Origin: Pseudomonas sp. CCI4.2
GTDB taxonomy: Bacteria; Pseudomonadota; Gammaproteobacteria; Pseudomonadales; Pseudomonadaceae
Assembly: GCF_034350045.1 (NCBI RefSeq)
Contig: NZ_CP133781.1
Coordinates: 5,134,501 to 5,198,500 of the forward strand
Direction: 5' to 3'
DNA length: 64,000 nucleotides
Shown: positions 26,471 to 33,984 of the stretch, piece after piece
How positions within the stretch are numbered: the first letter of the stretch is position 1
How the letters are laid out: each line of letters starts with the position of its first letter
Program-made: the position numbers and the translations under genes
The notes under the pieces: generated by a model
What the model was told of the DNA's origin: nothing
What the model saw: only the letters and a program-made list of their open reading frames with translations
Databases searched by the model: none

Positions 26471-26588
26471 GTCTACGCGTAAGAAATAACTATTAACCGG
26501 CGACTTAATACCCACAGACTCCACATTCTGGGTATCACTGCGCGCCTGTTTTCTATGCCGCCCTGTTTATCAAAAACAGCACATTAAC

Positions 26589-28169
26589 TTAATCGTGTTC
26601 ATCTTCACGCCCAGCCTTCTCGGCGCTCAGTTGATAACCGCGTAACTTGTTCGCAATAGTGGTGTGGGAGACTCCCAACCGCTTGCCTAATTGCCGACTG
26701 CTCGGGTGTTGCGCATACAGTTGCTCCAACACCGCCTTTTCAAAACGCCCAACAATGTCATCCAAACCGCCCTCCAGTGAAAAGTCTCCCAATGGCTGGC
26801 GTGCGCCGTAGTCGGGAAGCCGGATGTGTTCGGCTTTAACCATACCGCCTTCGCACAGGGACACCGCCTGAAACAGCGCATTTTCCAGTTGGCGTACGTT
26901 GCCGGGCCAATGGTAATGACTCAAACGCTCCATCGCCGCTGGTGACATTTTCGGTAGCGGACAGCCTATTTGACGACTGGCCTGATCGAGGAAGTGATTC
27001 ACCAGCGGTGTTAGACCGTCCAGGCATTCGCGCAGCGGTGGAATGTGCAGCGACAACACGTTGAGCCGGTGATAAAGGTCCTGACGAAACTCACCCTTGG
27101 CGCACAGTTCAGACAGGTCGACTTGGGTGGCGCAAATCACCCGCACGTCCAGGTGCATCTCCTCATCGCTGCCCACCCGACGAAAACAGCCATCCTGCAA
27201 AAAACGCAGCAGCTTCACTTGCAAACGCGGGCTCATTTCGCCCACACCGTCCAGGAACAAGGTGCCGCCCGCCGTCAGCTCAAGCAAACCGAGCTTGCCC
27301 TCAGCCCGCGCGCCTTCGAATGCGCCGGGGCCGTAACCGAACAATTCGGTCTCGGCCATGGATTCCGGCAGTCCGGCGCAATTAAGCGCCATCAACGGTG
27401 ATTGCCCACGCGGACTGGCCAAGTGGCAAGCGCGCGCCAGCAGCTCTTTACCGGTGCCGGTTTCGCCCTCAATCAACAACGGCGCATCCAATGGCGCCAT
27501 GCGCCGTGCTTCACGGACCACGGCGGCCATGACTTTTGAGCTTTGGAAAATACTGTCGAAACCGCGCATTTCCTGCTTGCGCACGTGGTAAATCCGCTCG
27601 CCCACGCGGTCCGCCCGGTGCAAGGTCAACACCGCGCCCGCCATGGCTTCGCTGTCATCGTGCTGGGATTGTAACGGTGCAATGTCCGCCAGAAACACAT
27701 CGCCCCGAACCTTGACCCGTAACCCGTTGATCCTGGATTTGTTGGCCCGAACCAGCGCCGGCAAGTCGAAATCTTCGGTGTAACGCGACAGCGCAATGCC
27801 CGGTACCTCGTCGACCCGCACACCCAGCAATTGCGCCGCTGCCCGATTGGCCGCAACGATGGAGCCGCCCATGTCGATGGACAACACCGGAAACTCCAAG
27901 GCGCCGAGCAGCGCGTTAAGTTCCATGTGTCGACGTTCGCTGGGCATCAATCCGACACGCTTGACCCCGAACACACCGGTGATGGCTTCGAATTTAGGGC
28001 GCAGGGTTTGGAACTGGAGATTGATCAGGTTCGGACAAAGTAAATAAATCGCGTCGCCGCGCTCACCGCCGACTTCACCTAGGGCAACGTTGACGCCGTA
28101 CTCCACCAACAAATTAAGGATGTCGCGGAGAATGCCGATGCGGTTTTGGCAGTGCACTTTGATGCGCAT
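26589..28169 (-). CDS. phhR: aromatic amino acid regulator PhhR (TyrR family)
   Basis: A 526-residue TyrR-type activator. Domains in order: ACT (about 1-75, 'HCQNRIGILRDILNLLVEYGVNV'), PAS (about 80-190), AAA+ (about 205-430) with Walker A GETGTGKE and Walker B GGTLFLDGVGEM, and a C-terminal Fis-like helix-turn-helix 'SRQLGKRLGVSHTTIANKL'. The loop that binds sigma-54 in NtrC proteins (GAFTGA) reads GAFEGA, so direct sigma-54 activation is doubtful. It lies divergent from phhABC, which it is expected to activate with phenylalanine or tyrosine. Confidence 0.95.
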   Translation of the reverse strand: MRIKVHCQNRIGILRDILNLLVEYGVNVALGEVGGERGDAIYLLCPNLINLQFQTLRPKFEAITGVFGVKRVGLMPSERRHMELNALLGALEFPVLSIDMGGSIVAANRAAAQLLGVRVDEVPGIALSRYTEDFDLPALVRANKSRINGLRVKVRGDVFLADIAPLQSQHDDSEAMAGAVLTLHRADRVGERIYHVRKQEMRGFDSIFQSSKVMAAVVREARRMAPLDAPLLIEGETGTGKELLARACHLASPRGQSPLMALNCAGLPESMAETELFGYGPGAFEGARAEGKLGLLELTAGGTLFLDGVGEMSPRLQVKLLRFLQDGCFRRVGSDEEMHLDVRVICATQVDLSELCAKGEFRQDLYHRLNVLSLHIPPLRECLDGLTPLVNHFLDQASRQIGCPLPKMSPAAMERLSHYHWPGNVRQLENALFQAVSLCEGGMVKAEHIRLPDYGARQPLGDFSLEGGLDDIVGRFEKAVLEQLYAQHPSSRQLGKRLGVSHTTIANKLRGYQLSAEKAGREDEHD

Positions 28170-28295
28170 AATCGGTTTGATCCTGAAAAACGGTCTTTTT
28201 TATTTTTCGGCTGTTTTAGTCGTCAAGATTATGTGACAGCCGCCGGGCAATTCCCATCACCTGCGCCCCGTCTTTTCGGAACACATAGGCATTAA

Positions 28296-28313
28296 CGTAA
28301 ACCTTTCGTTACG
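28296..28313. promoter_or_regulatory. candidate TyrR/PhhR box
   Basis: CGTAA-N8-TTACG is a perfect inverted repeat close to the TyrR-type box TGTAAA-N6-TTTACA. It lies between the divergent phhR and phhA, about 110 bases before phhA. No strong -24/-12 sigma-54 promoter was found in the same interval. Confidence 0.5.
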
Positions 28314-28423
28314 GCTAGCTGTTTTATTACGGTTATTCCCGCTGTTTCCCCGCATTCGGGTGCCATCAAATGCGTTATCTCTAAGGTCATACCTAACAAG
28401 AAGCTTCCCCCGAGGAGAACAGC

Positions 28424-29215
28424 ATGACGCAGACCTCGTACGTGGCCCGCGAGCCCGACGTGAATGGCTTTATCGACTACCCACCTGCCGAGCATGCAGT
28501 GTGGAACACCTTGATCACGCGGCAACTCAAGGTGATAGAAGGCCACGCCTGCCAGGAGTATTTCGACGGTATCGAACAGCTGGGTTTGCCCCATGACCGC
28601 ATTCCGCAATTGGCCGAGGTCAATAAGGTGCTGGGCGCCACCACGGGCTGGCAGGTCGTTCGCGTTCCAGCATTGATCCCCTTCCAAAAGTTCTTCGAAT
28701 TACTGGCTAACAAACAATTTCCGGTGGCGACCTTTATTCGCAGTCAGCAAGAGTTGGATTACCTGCAAGAACCCGACATCTTCCATGAGGTGTTTGGCCA
28801 TTGCCCGCTGCTGACCAACCCGTGGTTTGCTGAATTCACCCACACCTATGGCAAGCTGGGTTTGAGCGCGAGCAAGGAACAGCGTGTCTATCTGGCGCGC
28901 CTGTACTGGATGACCATCGAGTTCGGGTTGGTGGACACGCCCCAGGGTCGGCGAATTTACGGTGGTGGGATTCTGTCCTCACCCAAAGAAACGGTTTACA
29001 GCCTGTCCTCCGCGCCGGAACATCAGGCGTTCGACGCTCTGGAAGCGATGCGCACGCCGTACCGAATCGATATTTTGCAGCCGCTGTATTTTGTCCTGCC
29101 AAGCTTGAAGCGGCTGTTCGACCTCGCCCACGAAGACATCATGGGCCTGGTTCGACAGGGTATGCAGCTCGGGTTGCACGCCCCGAAATTCCCACCAAAA
29201 ATCAAAGCTGCCTGA
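28424..29215 (+). CDS. phhA: phenylalanine-4-hydroxylase
   Basis: A 263-residue monomeric-type bacterial enzyme that hydroxylates phenylalanine to tyrosine using tetrahydropterin and non-haem iron. The iron site HEVFGHCPL (two His, about residues 121-126) and a later Glu in 'LYWMTIEFGL' are visible. The bacterial catalytic domain starts at DYPPAEHAVW; there is no regulatory ACT domain, as usual for bacteria. GAGGAG precedes the ATG. It is the first gene of phhABC, with phhB 14 bases downstream. Confidence 0.96.
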   Translation: MTQTSYVAREPDVNGFIDYPPAEHAVWNTLITRQLKVIEGHACQEYFDGIEQLGLPHDRIPQLAEVNKVLGATTGWQVVRVPALIPFQKFFELLANKQFPVATFIRSQQELDYLQEPDIFHEVFGHCPLLTNPWFAEFTHTYGKLGLSASKEQRVYLARLYWMTIEFGLVDTPQGRRIYGGGILSSPKETVYSLSSAPEHQAFDALEAMRTPYRIDILQPLYFVLPSLKRLFDLAHEDIMGLVRQGMQLGLHAPKFPPKIKAA

Positions 29216-29229
29216 TCAGGAATCTTTTT

Positions 29230-29586
29230 ATGAGCACCCTCAACCAAGCCCACTGCGAAGCCTGCCACGCCAACGCGCCACAGGTCAGCGACGAAGAATT
29301 GCCTGTTCTGATCAAGCAGATCCCGGATTGGAACATCGAAGTACGCGATGCCGTGATGCAGCTGGAAAAGGTCTTCGTGTTCAAGAATTTCAAGTTCGCG
29401 CTTGCGTTCACCAACGCGGTCGGCGAAATTGCCGAAGCCGAGGGTCATCACCCTGGCTTGCTCACCGAATGGGGCAAAGTAACCGTGACGTGGTGGAGCC
29501 ACTCGATCAAAGGGCTGCACCGCAACGATTTCATTATGGCCGCCCGCACTGACGAAGTGGCCAAAGGTGCCGAGGGCCGCAAGTAA
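29230..29586 (+). CDS. phhB: pterin-4a-carbinolamine dehydratase
   Basis: A 118-residue enzyme recycling the pterin cofactor of PhhA. The family core is 'FKNFKFALAFTNAVGEIAEAEGHHPGLLTEWGKVTVTWWSH', with the two catalytic His (HHP) and the later SHSIKGLHRND. AGGAA precedes the ATG. Its stop overlaps the phhC start (TAATG), giving translational coupling. Confidence 0.95.
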   Translation: MSTLNQAHCEACHANAPQVSDEELPVLIKQIPDWNIEVRDAVMQLEKVFVFKNFKFALAFTNAVGEIAEAEGHHPGLLTEWGKVTVTWWSHSIKGLHRNDFIMAARTDEVAKGAEGRK

Positions 29587-30782
29587 TGCATTTCAACGAT
29601 ATCCAGCGAGTACCAGGCGATCCGATTCTGGGGTTGATCGAGGCGTACGCGACTGATACGAACCCGAACAAATTCGACCTTGGCGTGGGCGTCTATAAAG
29701 ACGCTGCGGGCCTGACGCCGATTCTGCGCTCGGTCAAACTGGCCGAGCAGCGTCTGGTGGATCAGCAAACCACCAAGACTTATATCGGTGGCCACGGCCA
29801 GTCGAATTTCGGCACCCTCATCAGCGAACTGGTGCTGGGCAAGGACTCACCCCTGTTCGCGCAGAAGCGGGTCGGCGCAACGCAAACGCCAGGCGGTACC
29901 GGCGCCTTGCGTCTGTGTGCGGATTTCATCGCCCGTTGTCTGCCGGGGCGCGGTATCTGGTTGAGCGATCCGACCTGGCCGATTCACGAATCCATCTTTA
30001 GCGCAGCCGGGCTCAATGTCAGTCATTACCCGTACGTGGGCAGCGACAACCGCTTGAACGTCGAGGCAATGCTTGCCACGTTAAATCAGGTGCCACGTGG
30101 CGATGTGGTACTGCTGCACGCCTGCTGCCATAACCCGACAGGTTTTGATCTGTCCCAAGACGATTGGCGGCAAGTGCTGGAGATTGTGCGCCGCCGCGAT
30201 CTGCTGCCGTTGATTGATTTCGCCTACCAAGGCTTCGGCGACGGCCTGGAGCAGGATGCATGGTCGGTGCGACTGTTTGCCGACGCATTGCCGCAATTGC
30301 TGATTACCAGCTCGTGCTCAAAGAACTTTGGCCTGTACCGCGAGCGCACCGGCGCATTGATCGTGTGCACCGACACCGCTGAAAAGCTCTTGGATGTGCG
30401 CAGTCAGTTGTCGTCCACCGCGCGCAATTTGTGGTCGAATCCGCCGGACCATGGCGCCGCCATCGTTGCTGAAATCCTCGGCGACCCTGAGCTGAAAAGC
30501 CTGTGGATGGATGAGGTGGAAGAGATGCGCGCGCGCATTGCGCAGCTCCGTGCAGGTCTGGTCGAGGCTCTGACACCGCTGGGCTTGGGCGAACGTTTTG
30601 CGCACATTGGCGTGCAACGCGGGATGTTTTCCTACACCGGACTGAACGACGCTCAGGTGGCCAGATTGCGTTATGAACACAGCGTGTATTTGGTCAGCGC
30701 TGGACGCGCCAACATTGCCGGCATCGATGCCTCGCGCCTCGACCTGTTGGCCCAGGCAATCGCCGACGTCTGTCACGACTGA
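29586..30782 (+). CDS. phhC: aromatic amino acid aminotransferase
   Basis: A 398-residue class I PLP aminotransferase that transaminates tyrosine and phenylalanine. It starts MHFNDIQRVPGDPILGLIEAY. Motifs: HACCHNPTGFDLS, the PLP Asp/Tyr in 'LLPLIDFAYQGFGDGLEQDA', and the Schiff-base Lys in SSCSKNFGLYRERTG. It is the third gene of phhABC, so phenylalanine is converted to tyrosine and then to 4-hydroxyphenylpyruvate by this operon. Confidence 0.94.
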   Translation: MHFNDIQRVPGDPILGLIEAYATDTNPNKFDLGVGVYKDAAGLTPILRSVKLAEQRLVDQQTTKTYIGGHGQSNFGTLISELVLGKDSPLFAQKRVGATQTPGGTGALRLCADFIARCLPGRGIWLSDPTWPIHESIFSAAGLNVSHYPYVGSDNRLNVEAMLATLNQVPRGDVVLLHACCHNPTGFDLSQDDWRQVLEIVRRRDLLPLIDFAYQGFGDGLEQDAWSVRLFADALPQLLITSSCSKNFGLYRERTGALIVCTDTAEKLLDVRSQLSSTARNLWSNPPDHGAAIVAEILGDPELKSLWMDEVEEMRARIAQLRAGLVEALTPLGLGERFAHIGVQRGMFSYTGLNDAQVARLRYEHSVYLVSAGRANIAGIDASRLDLLAQAIADVCHD

Positions 30783-30805
30783 CAGGATTTTCCTATCGTT
30801 GTCAT

Positions 30806-30832
30806 CAATCGCGCCCTTCCTGGGCGCGATTG
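30806..30832 (+). terminator. hairpin terminator after phhC
   Basis: CAATCGCGCCC pairs with GGGCGCGATTG over a five-base loop, a perfect 11-base stem. It is followed by CGTTGTG rather than a pure T run, so termination efficiency is uncertain. Confidence 0.6.
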
Positions 30833-30982
30833 CGTTGTGCCACCCAAGCAGCCTGTCGCTAAATGGCAAAAGAGTGGCAGATAAAGTCTGATTGTCATTT
30901 CCAGTGCTGTATCCTGCCCAAGCTTTACATAAGCACGGATCTTTCCAGCACCTTCAATCAGATCTTGCGCGGAGCGACGACG

Positions 30983-31129
30983 ATGCATGAAATACCGAAC
31001 TTCCCTTACCCAAGCCTTCACGAACCACAGCAATCCCCCAAGGCCCAACAAGCACCCGGCCGACAAGCCGAGTTGAAAGCCAATCCGGTCAAAGCTAAAG
31101 ATAGCCAACGCGCTAAAAGCCGAGACTGA
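30983..31129 (+). CDS. possible 48-residue hypothetical protein
   Basis: The ATG at 30983 has GGAG 11 bases upstream. The peptide starts MHEIPNFPYPSLHEPQQ and is Pro/Gln-rich then Lys/Ala/Arg-rich, soluble and probably disordered. A longer opposite-strand frame (31108-30773) with one hydrophobic stretch overlaps it, and I cannot exclude that one; the plus-strand frame has the better ribosome site and codon use. A large inverted repeat follows. No function is assigned. Confidence 0.45.
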   Translation: MHEIPNFPYPSLHEPQQSPKAQQAPGRQAELKANPVKAKDSQRAKSRD

Positions 31130-31140
31130 CGGCAGTTATT

Positions 31141-31188
31141 CAGACCGTATGCCAAACCAGTGTTTTGCGCCTGTTTGCATACGGTCTG
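31141..31188. repeat. long-arm inverted repeat
   Basis: CAGACCGTATGC (31141-31152) and its exact complement (31177-31188) extend, past a single bulged C, to a 16-base stem over a loop of about 16 bases. It lies 12 bases after the small gene and may act as a terminator or an RNA-stabilising structure. A run of nine C follows at 31201-31209. Confidence 0.6.
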
Positions 31189-31250
31189 TTATGCCTCCTG
31201 CCCCCCCCCGCATTCGTGCATCGCTCTGAACAACACAAGTGAGCAGTGAA

Positions 31251-31430
31251 ATGGCTAACCTTTCCGACCCCACCGCCCGCGTCGTGATGGAAACCACTGA
31301 AAGAATGGTCGAAATATGGTCCCGCCTCAGCACCGAAAAACAGACGGCTTTACTCCAGCGCTTCGGCACCAAAGAAACCGCGCTCGCCGCACTGGTCACG
31401 ACCCAACTGCTTAACCCTGCCAAACGCTGA
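31251..31430 (+). CDS. small conserved hypothetical protein
   Basis: A 59-residue, mostly helical soluble protein: MANLSDPTARVVMETTERM... then 'RLSTEKQTALLQRFGTKETALAAL'. It has no signal peptide or known motif. The start at 31251 has only GAG upstream; an in-frame GTG at 31239 is possible. A nine-C tract lies about 40 bases upstream. No recognised domain. Confidence 0.6.
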   Translation: MANLSDPTARVVMETTERMVEIWSRLSTEKQTALLQRFGTKETALAALVTTQLLNPAKR

Positions 31431-31610
31431 TCTGTTTTTTGCCTTTGGCAAAACAGTCCGCTAGATTTTTCCGTATTTTTTCTAAGCCAATCTCCAGCGA
31501 TGTCTCAACCGCCGCTATGATAAGCAGCCTTGATCGCGCCTAAAGCTGAAACGTTTCTTCTGCAACGCGTTGCGCGCCACCATTTCCTGCTAAAACGTGG
31601 ATTTTTACCC

Positions 31611-32819
31611 ATGCCAGACTCCTCGCCCGCCGCCGCAGAACGACCGATGGCGGTCACCCTGCAGGTTGTTTCCATTGTCTTGTTCACCTTTATCGGCTAC
31701 CTGAACATTGGTATCCCGTTGGCGGTCCTGCCGAGCTATGTCCACACCGATCTGGGTTTTGGCGCCGTGGCTGCCGGACTGGTGATCAGCGTCCAATACC
31801 TGGCGACACTGCTCAGCCGCCCGTATGCCGGCCGGATCATCGACAACCGTGGCAGCAAAAAAGCCGTGATCTACGGTTTAGCGGGGTGTGGGCTCAGCGG
31901 TGTGTTCATGCTGGTGTCCGCTTGGCTGCACAACGCGCCGATGCTCAGCTTGATCTGTTTGTTCATCGGTCGACTGGTGTTAGGCAGCGCTGAAAGCTTG
32001 GTGGGCTCCGGCTCCATTGGCTGGGGGATCGGCAAGGTTGGCGCGCTTAATACGGCCAAAGTGATCTCTTGGAACGGCATCGCCAGCTACGGCGCGCTAG
32101 CGATTGGCGCACCGCTTGGGGTGTTGTTGGTCCAGGAGTTTGGCTTATGGAGCATGGGATTCAGCATTATCCTGCTCGCGGCTCTGGGCCTGAAACTGGC
32201 CTGGAACAAGGAGCCAGCACCCATCGTGATGGGTGAACGTTTGCCGTTTATGCACGTGCTGGGTCGCGTGCTGCCCCATGGCACTGGGTTGGCATTGGGT
32301 TCGATTGGCTTCGGCACCATAGCCACGTTCATCACGTTGTATTACGCCAGCCACAGTTGGCCGAATGCAGTGTTGTGTTTGAGCCTGTTTGGCGCCTGCT
32401 TCATCGGTGCGCGCTTGCTGTTCGGGAAATTCATCAACCGCCTCGGTGGCTTCCGCGTGGCGATTGCTTGCCTATCCGTCGAAACGCTGGGCTTGGTGCT
32501 GTTATGGGTCGCACCCACACCGTCGCTGGCCTTGGCCGGCGCGGCACTCACCGGTTTCGGATTTTCCTTGGTGTTTCCGGCATTGGGGGTAGAGGCCGTG
32601 AACCTGGTACCGGCCTCCAGCCGGGGTGCAGCAGTGGGTGCGTACTCGCTGTTCATCGACCTGTCACTGGGCATCACCGGCCCGGTCGCCGGAGCCATCG
32701 CCTCGGGCTTCGGCTTTGCTTCAATCTTCCTCTTCGCCGCCTTGGCGGCGCTGACCGGATTAATCCTCAGCGTTTACCTGTACCGCCAGGCGGTACATCT
32801 ACGGGATTACAAGCCGTAG
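31611..32819 (+). CDS. MFS transporter (YhhS-like)
   Basis: A 402-residue major facilitator with twelve hydrophobic segments. The loop 2-3 motif of the family appears as 'LLSRPYAGRIIDNRGSKKAV' (D-R-x-G-x-K pattern). Helix 4-5 contains 'LVLGSAESLVGSGSIGWGIG', typical of the YhhS/YfcJ-type efflux group; the substrate cannot be told from sequence. The ATG at 31611 gives MPDSSPAAAERPM; a longer frame begins at 31530. A single REP-like palindrome (32821-32843) follows. Confidence 0.85.
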   Translation: MPDSSPAAAERPMAVTLQVVSIVLFTFIGYLNIGIPLAVLPSYVHTDLGFGAVAAGLVISVQYLATLLSRPYAGRIIDNRGSKKAVIYGLAGCGLSGVFMLVSAWLHNAPMLSLICLFIGRLVLGSAESLVGSGSIGWGIGKVGALNTAKVISWNGIASYGALAIGAPLGVLLVQEFGLWSMGFSIILLAALGLKLAWNKEPAPIVMGERLPFMHVLGRVLPHGTGLALGSIGFGTIATFITLYYASHSWPNAVLCLSLFGACFIGARLLFGKFINRLGGFRVAIACLSVETLGLVLLWVAPTPSLALAGAALTGFGFSLVFPALGVEAVNLVPASSRGAAVGAYSLFIDLSLGITGPVAGAIASGFGFASIFLFAALAALTGLILSVYLYRQAVHLRDYKP

Positions 32820-32901
32820 CGAGCCAACGTGTTAGCTCCTACAGTGTGCGCGTTTTGCCGAGTGCAAGCAGATGAGTTCGCTTTAGACACATCAGGGCGG
32901 A

Positions 32902-33288
32902 TTAGATAAGACCGAGCTTGACTATCAAACCCAACCCTAGCACTACCAATATCGGAATCCAGCCGGCCCAATGCAATATGATCAGATTGCGCTTGAGATC
33001 GGCCGGAAATTTTTTTAAATCTTCGGCGCTAGCCCCACCGTCCCGTAGGTATAGGTGAGGTACGATCATTAGGGCTGTAATTATTCCTAATACATGCAGT
33101 TTTCCCTTCAGACCTGCATGGATTAAGAAAGATCGGGTTGTGAGAGTTTTACAGTTCTTTAACGACTCTAACATTTGATCCATTTTGGTGGCGACCAGGT
33201 ACAGCGCAACGCCAAGAAATACGAATATTCCACCGAAACCAATCAGGCCAATATAGAGAAATGTATGCTCACCAGCCGTTAGACTCAT
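32902..33288 (-). CDS. putative membrane immunity protein, paralogue 2
   Basis: A 128-residue protein with three likely transmembrane segments (about 10-34, 64-82, 102-128) and a central cytoplasmic or periplasmic stretch LRDGGASAEDLKKFPADLK. It is a full-length paralogue of the product of 33598-33984, with the same length and the same central motif. Its ATG overlaps the TGA of the orphan toxin-like frame upstream (ATGA), as its paralogue does with the large protein. Role as immunity to the adjacent hydrophobic module is inferred from layout only. Codons are AT-richer than neighbours. Confidence 0.6.
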   Translation of the reverse strand: MSLTAGEHTFLYIGLIGFGGIFVFLGVALYLVATKMDQMLESLKNCKTLTTRSFLIHAGLKGKLHVLGIITALMIVPHLYLRDGGASAEDLKKFPADLKRNLIILHWAGWIPILVVLGLGLIVKLGLI

Positions 33289-33620
33289 TTATTTTTCTCG
33301 TAAATAAACTCACCTAACTTCTCACCGGCGGGCCCTGCTAGAGCACCTGCTGCGAAAGATCCTACTCCGACTACTACAATTCCGCATACAAGCGTACCGA
33401 CTCCAACAGTGGGCAGACCGATGGCTGCACAGATAACACCCGTTGCAACACCACTGCCAGCACCGACGGCAGCCCCGGTAAATACCGTCCCTAAAAAAAT
33501 CCCGCCTTCGGTATATTTCACCTTTTTACACGCCCCAGTATTTCCCGCGGCGGACACATGTTGAACCTTCATGTACGAGGTGCCACCGCCGATAGAATTA
33601 AACAAGACCGAGCTTGGCAA
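33285..33620 (-). CDS. orphan C-terminal toxin-like module
   Basis: The frame encodes up to 111 residues. From IGGG (about residue 10) to the end it parallels the last ~100 residues of the 510-residue protein at 33981-35513. Shared blocks include SYMKVQ, ACKKVKY, TGVICAA, GTLVCGIVVVG, GSFAAG and GEK-x-GE-x-IYEK. It is glycine-rich and hydrophobic. It has no good start: the TTG at 33620 lies inside the preceding gene and lacks a ribosome site, and similarity begins right after that gene's stop codon (a first internal ATG is at SYM). It looks like a displaced module that becomes expressed only if fused to a larger protein. Such orphan modules are known from polymorphic toxin loci. Confidence 0.55.
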   Translation of the reverse strand: MPSSVLFNSIGGGTSYMKVQHVSAAGNTGACKKVKYTEGGIFLGTVFTGAAVGAGSGVATGVICAAIGLPTVGVGTLVCGIVVVGVGSFAAGALAGPAGEKLGEFIYEKNK

Positions 33621-33984
33621 CTATACCCATCCCAATCATTACCAATAAAAGTAACCCGCTGGTCCAGTGCAACATGACAAGTTGCAGTCTTAGGTCAGCT
33701 GGGAAATTTTTCAAATCCTCGGCACTAGCCCCTCCATCGCGGAGGTGGACACGAGGCATGGTCATTAATCCCATAATTGCACCCAGAAGATGCAACCGCC
33801 CCCATGGACCTGCATGCAATAAAAATGCTCGAATGGTAATAGTGGGGCAATTTTTCAGATGGCTTAACATCAGTTCGACTTTGTTGTATGCAAGATACAA
33901 CGCTATGCCAATGCAAGTGAAGACGCCTACAAAACCGATTAAACTTATGTAGAGATAACCGTTTTCACCAGTACTAAGGCTCAT
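33598..33984 (-). CDS. putative membrane immunity protein, paralogue 1
   Basis: A 128-residue protein with three predicted membrane segments (10-34, 64-80, 102-128) and the central motif LRDGGASAEDLKNFPADL, shared with its paralogue at 32902-33288. It starts MSLSTGENGYLYISLIG. Its ATG overlaps the stop of the 510-residue gene by four bases (ATGA), so the two are made together. Close coupling, small size and membrane location are the usual marks of immunity to a membrane-active toxin. The exact family is not recognised. Confidence 0.65.
   Translation of the reverse strand: MSLSTGENGYLYISLIGFVGVFTCIGIALYLAYNKVELMLSHLKNCPTITIRAFLLHAGPWGRLHLLGAIMGLMTMPRVHLRDGGASAEDLKNFPADLRLQLVMLHWTSGLLLLVMIGMGIVAKLGLV

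Noticed and set aside
28350..28375. GGTGCCATCAAATGC before phhA, considered as sigma-54 -24/-12 promoter
   Set aside because: The GG-GC spacing is one base too long and the flanks do not match; the regulator also has an altered sigma-54 contact loop.
30773..31108. 111-codon minus-strand frame with one hydrophobic stretch overlapping the phhC end and the 48-residue gene
   Set aside because: It overlaps the phhC stop and the terminator, and its C-terminal half is low-quality sequence. The plus-strand frame is preferred, though not with certainty.
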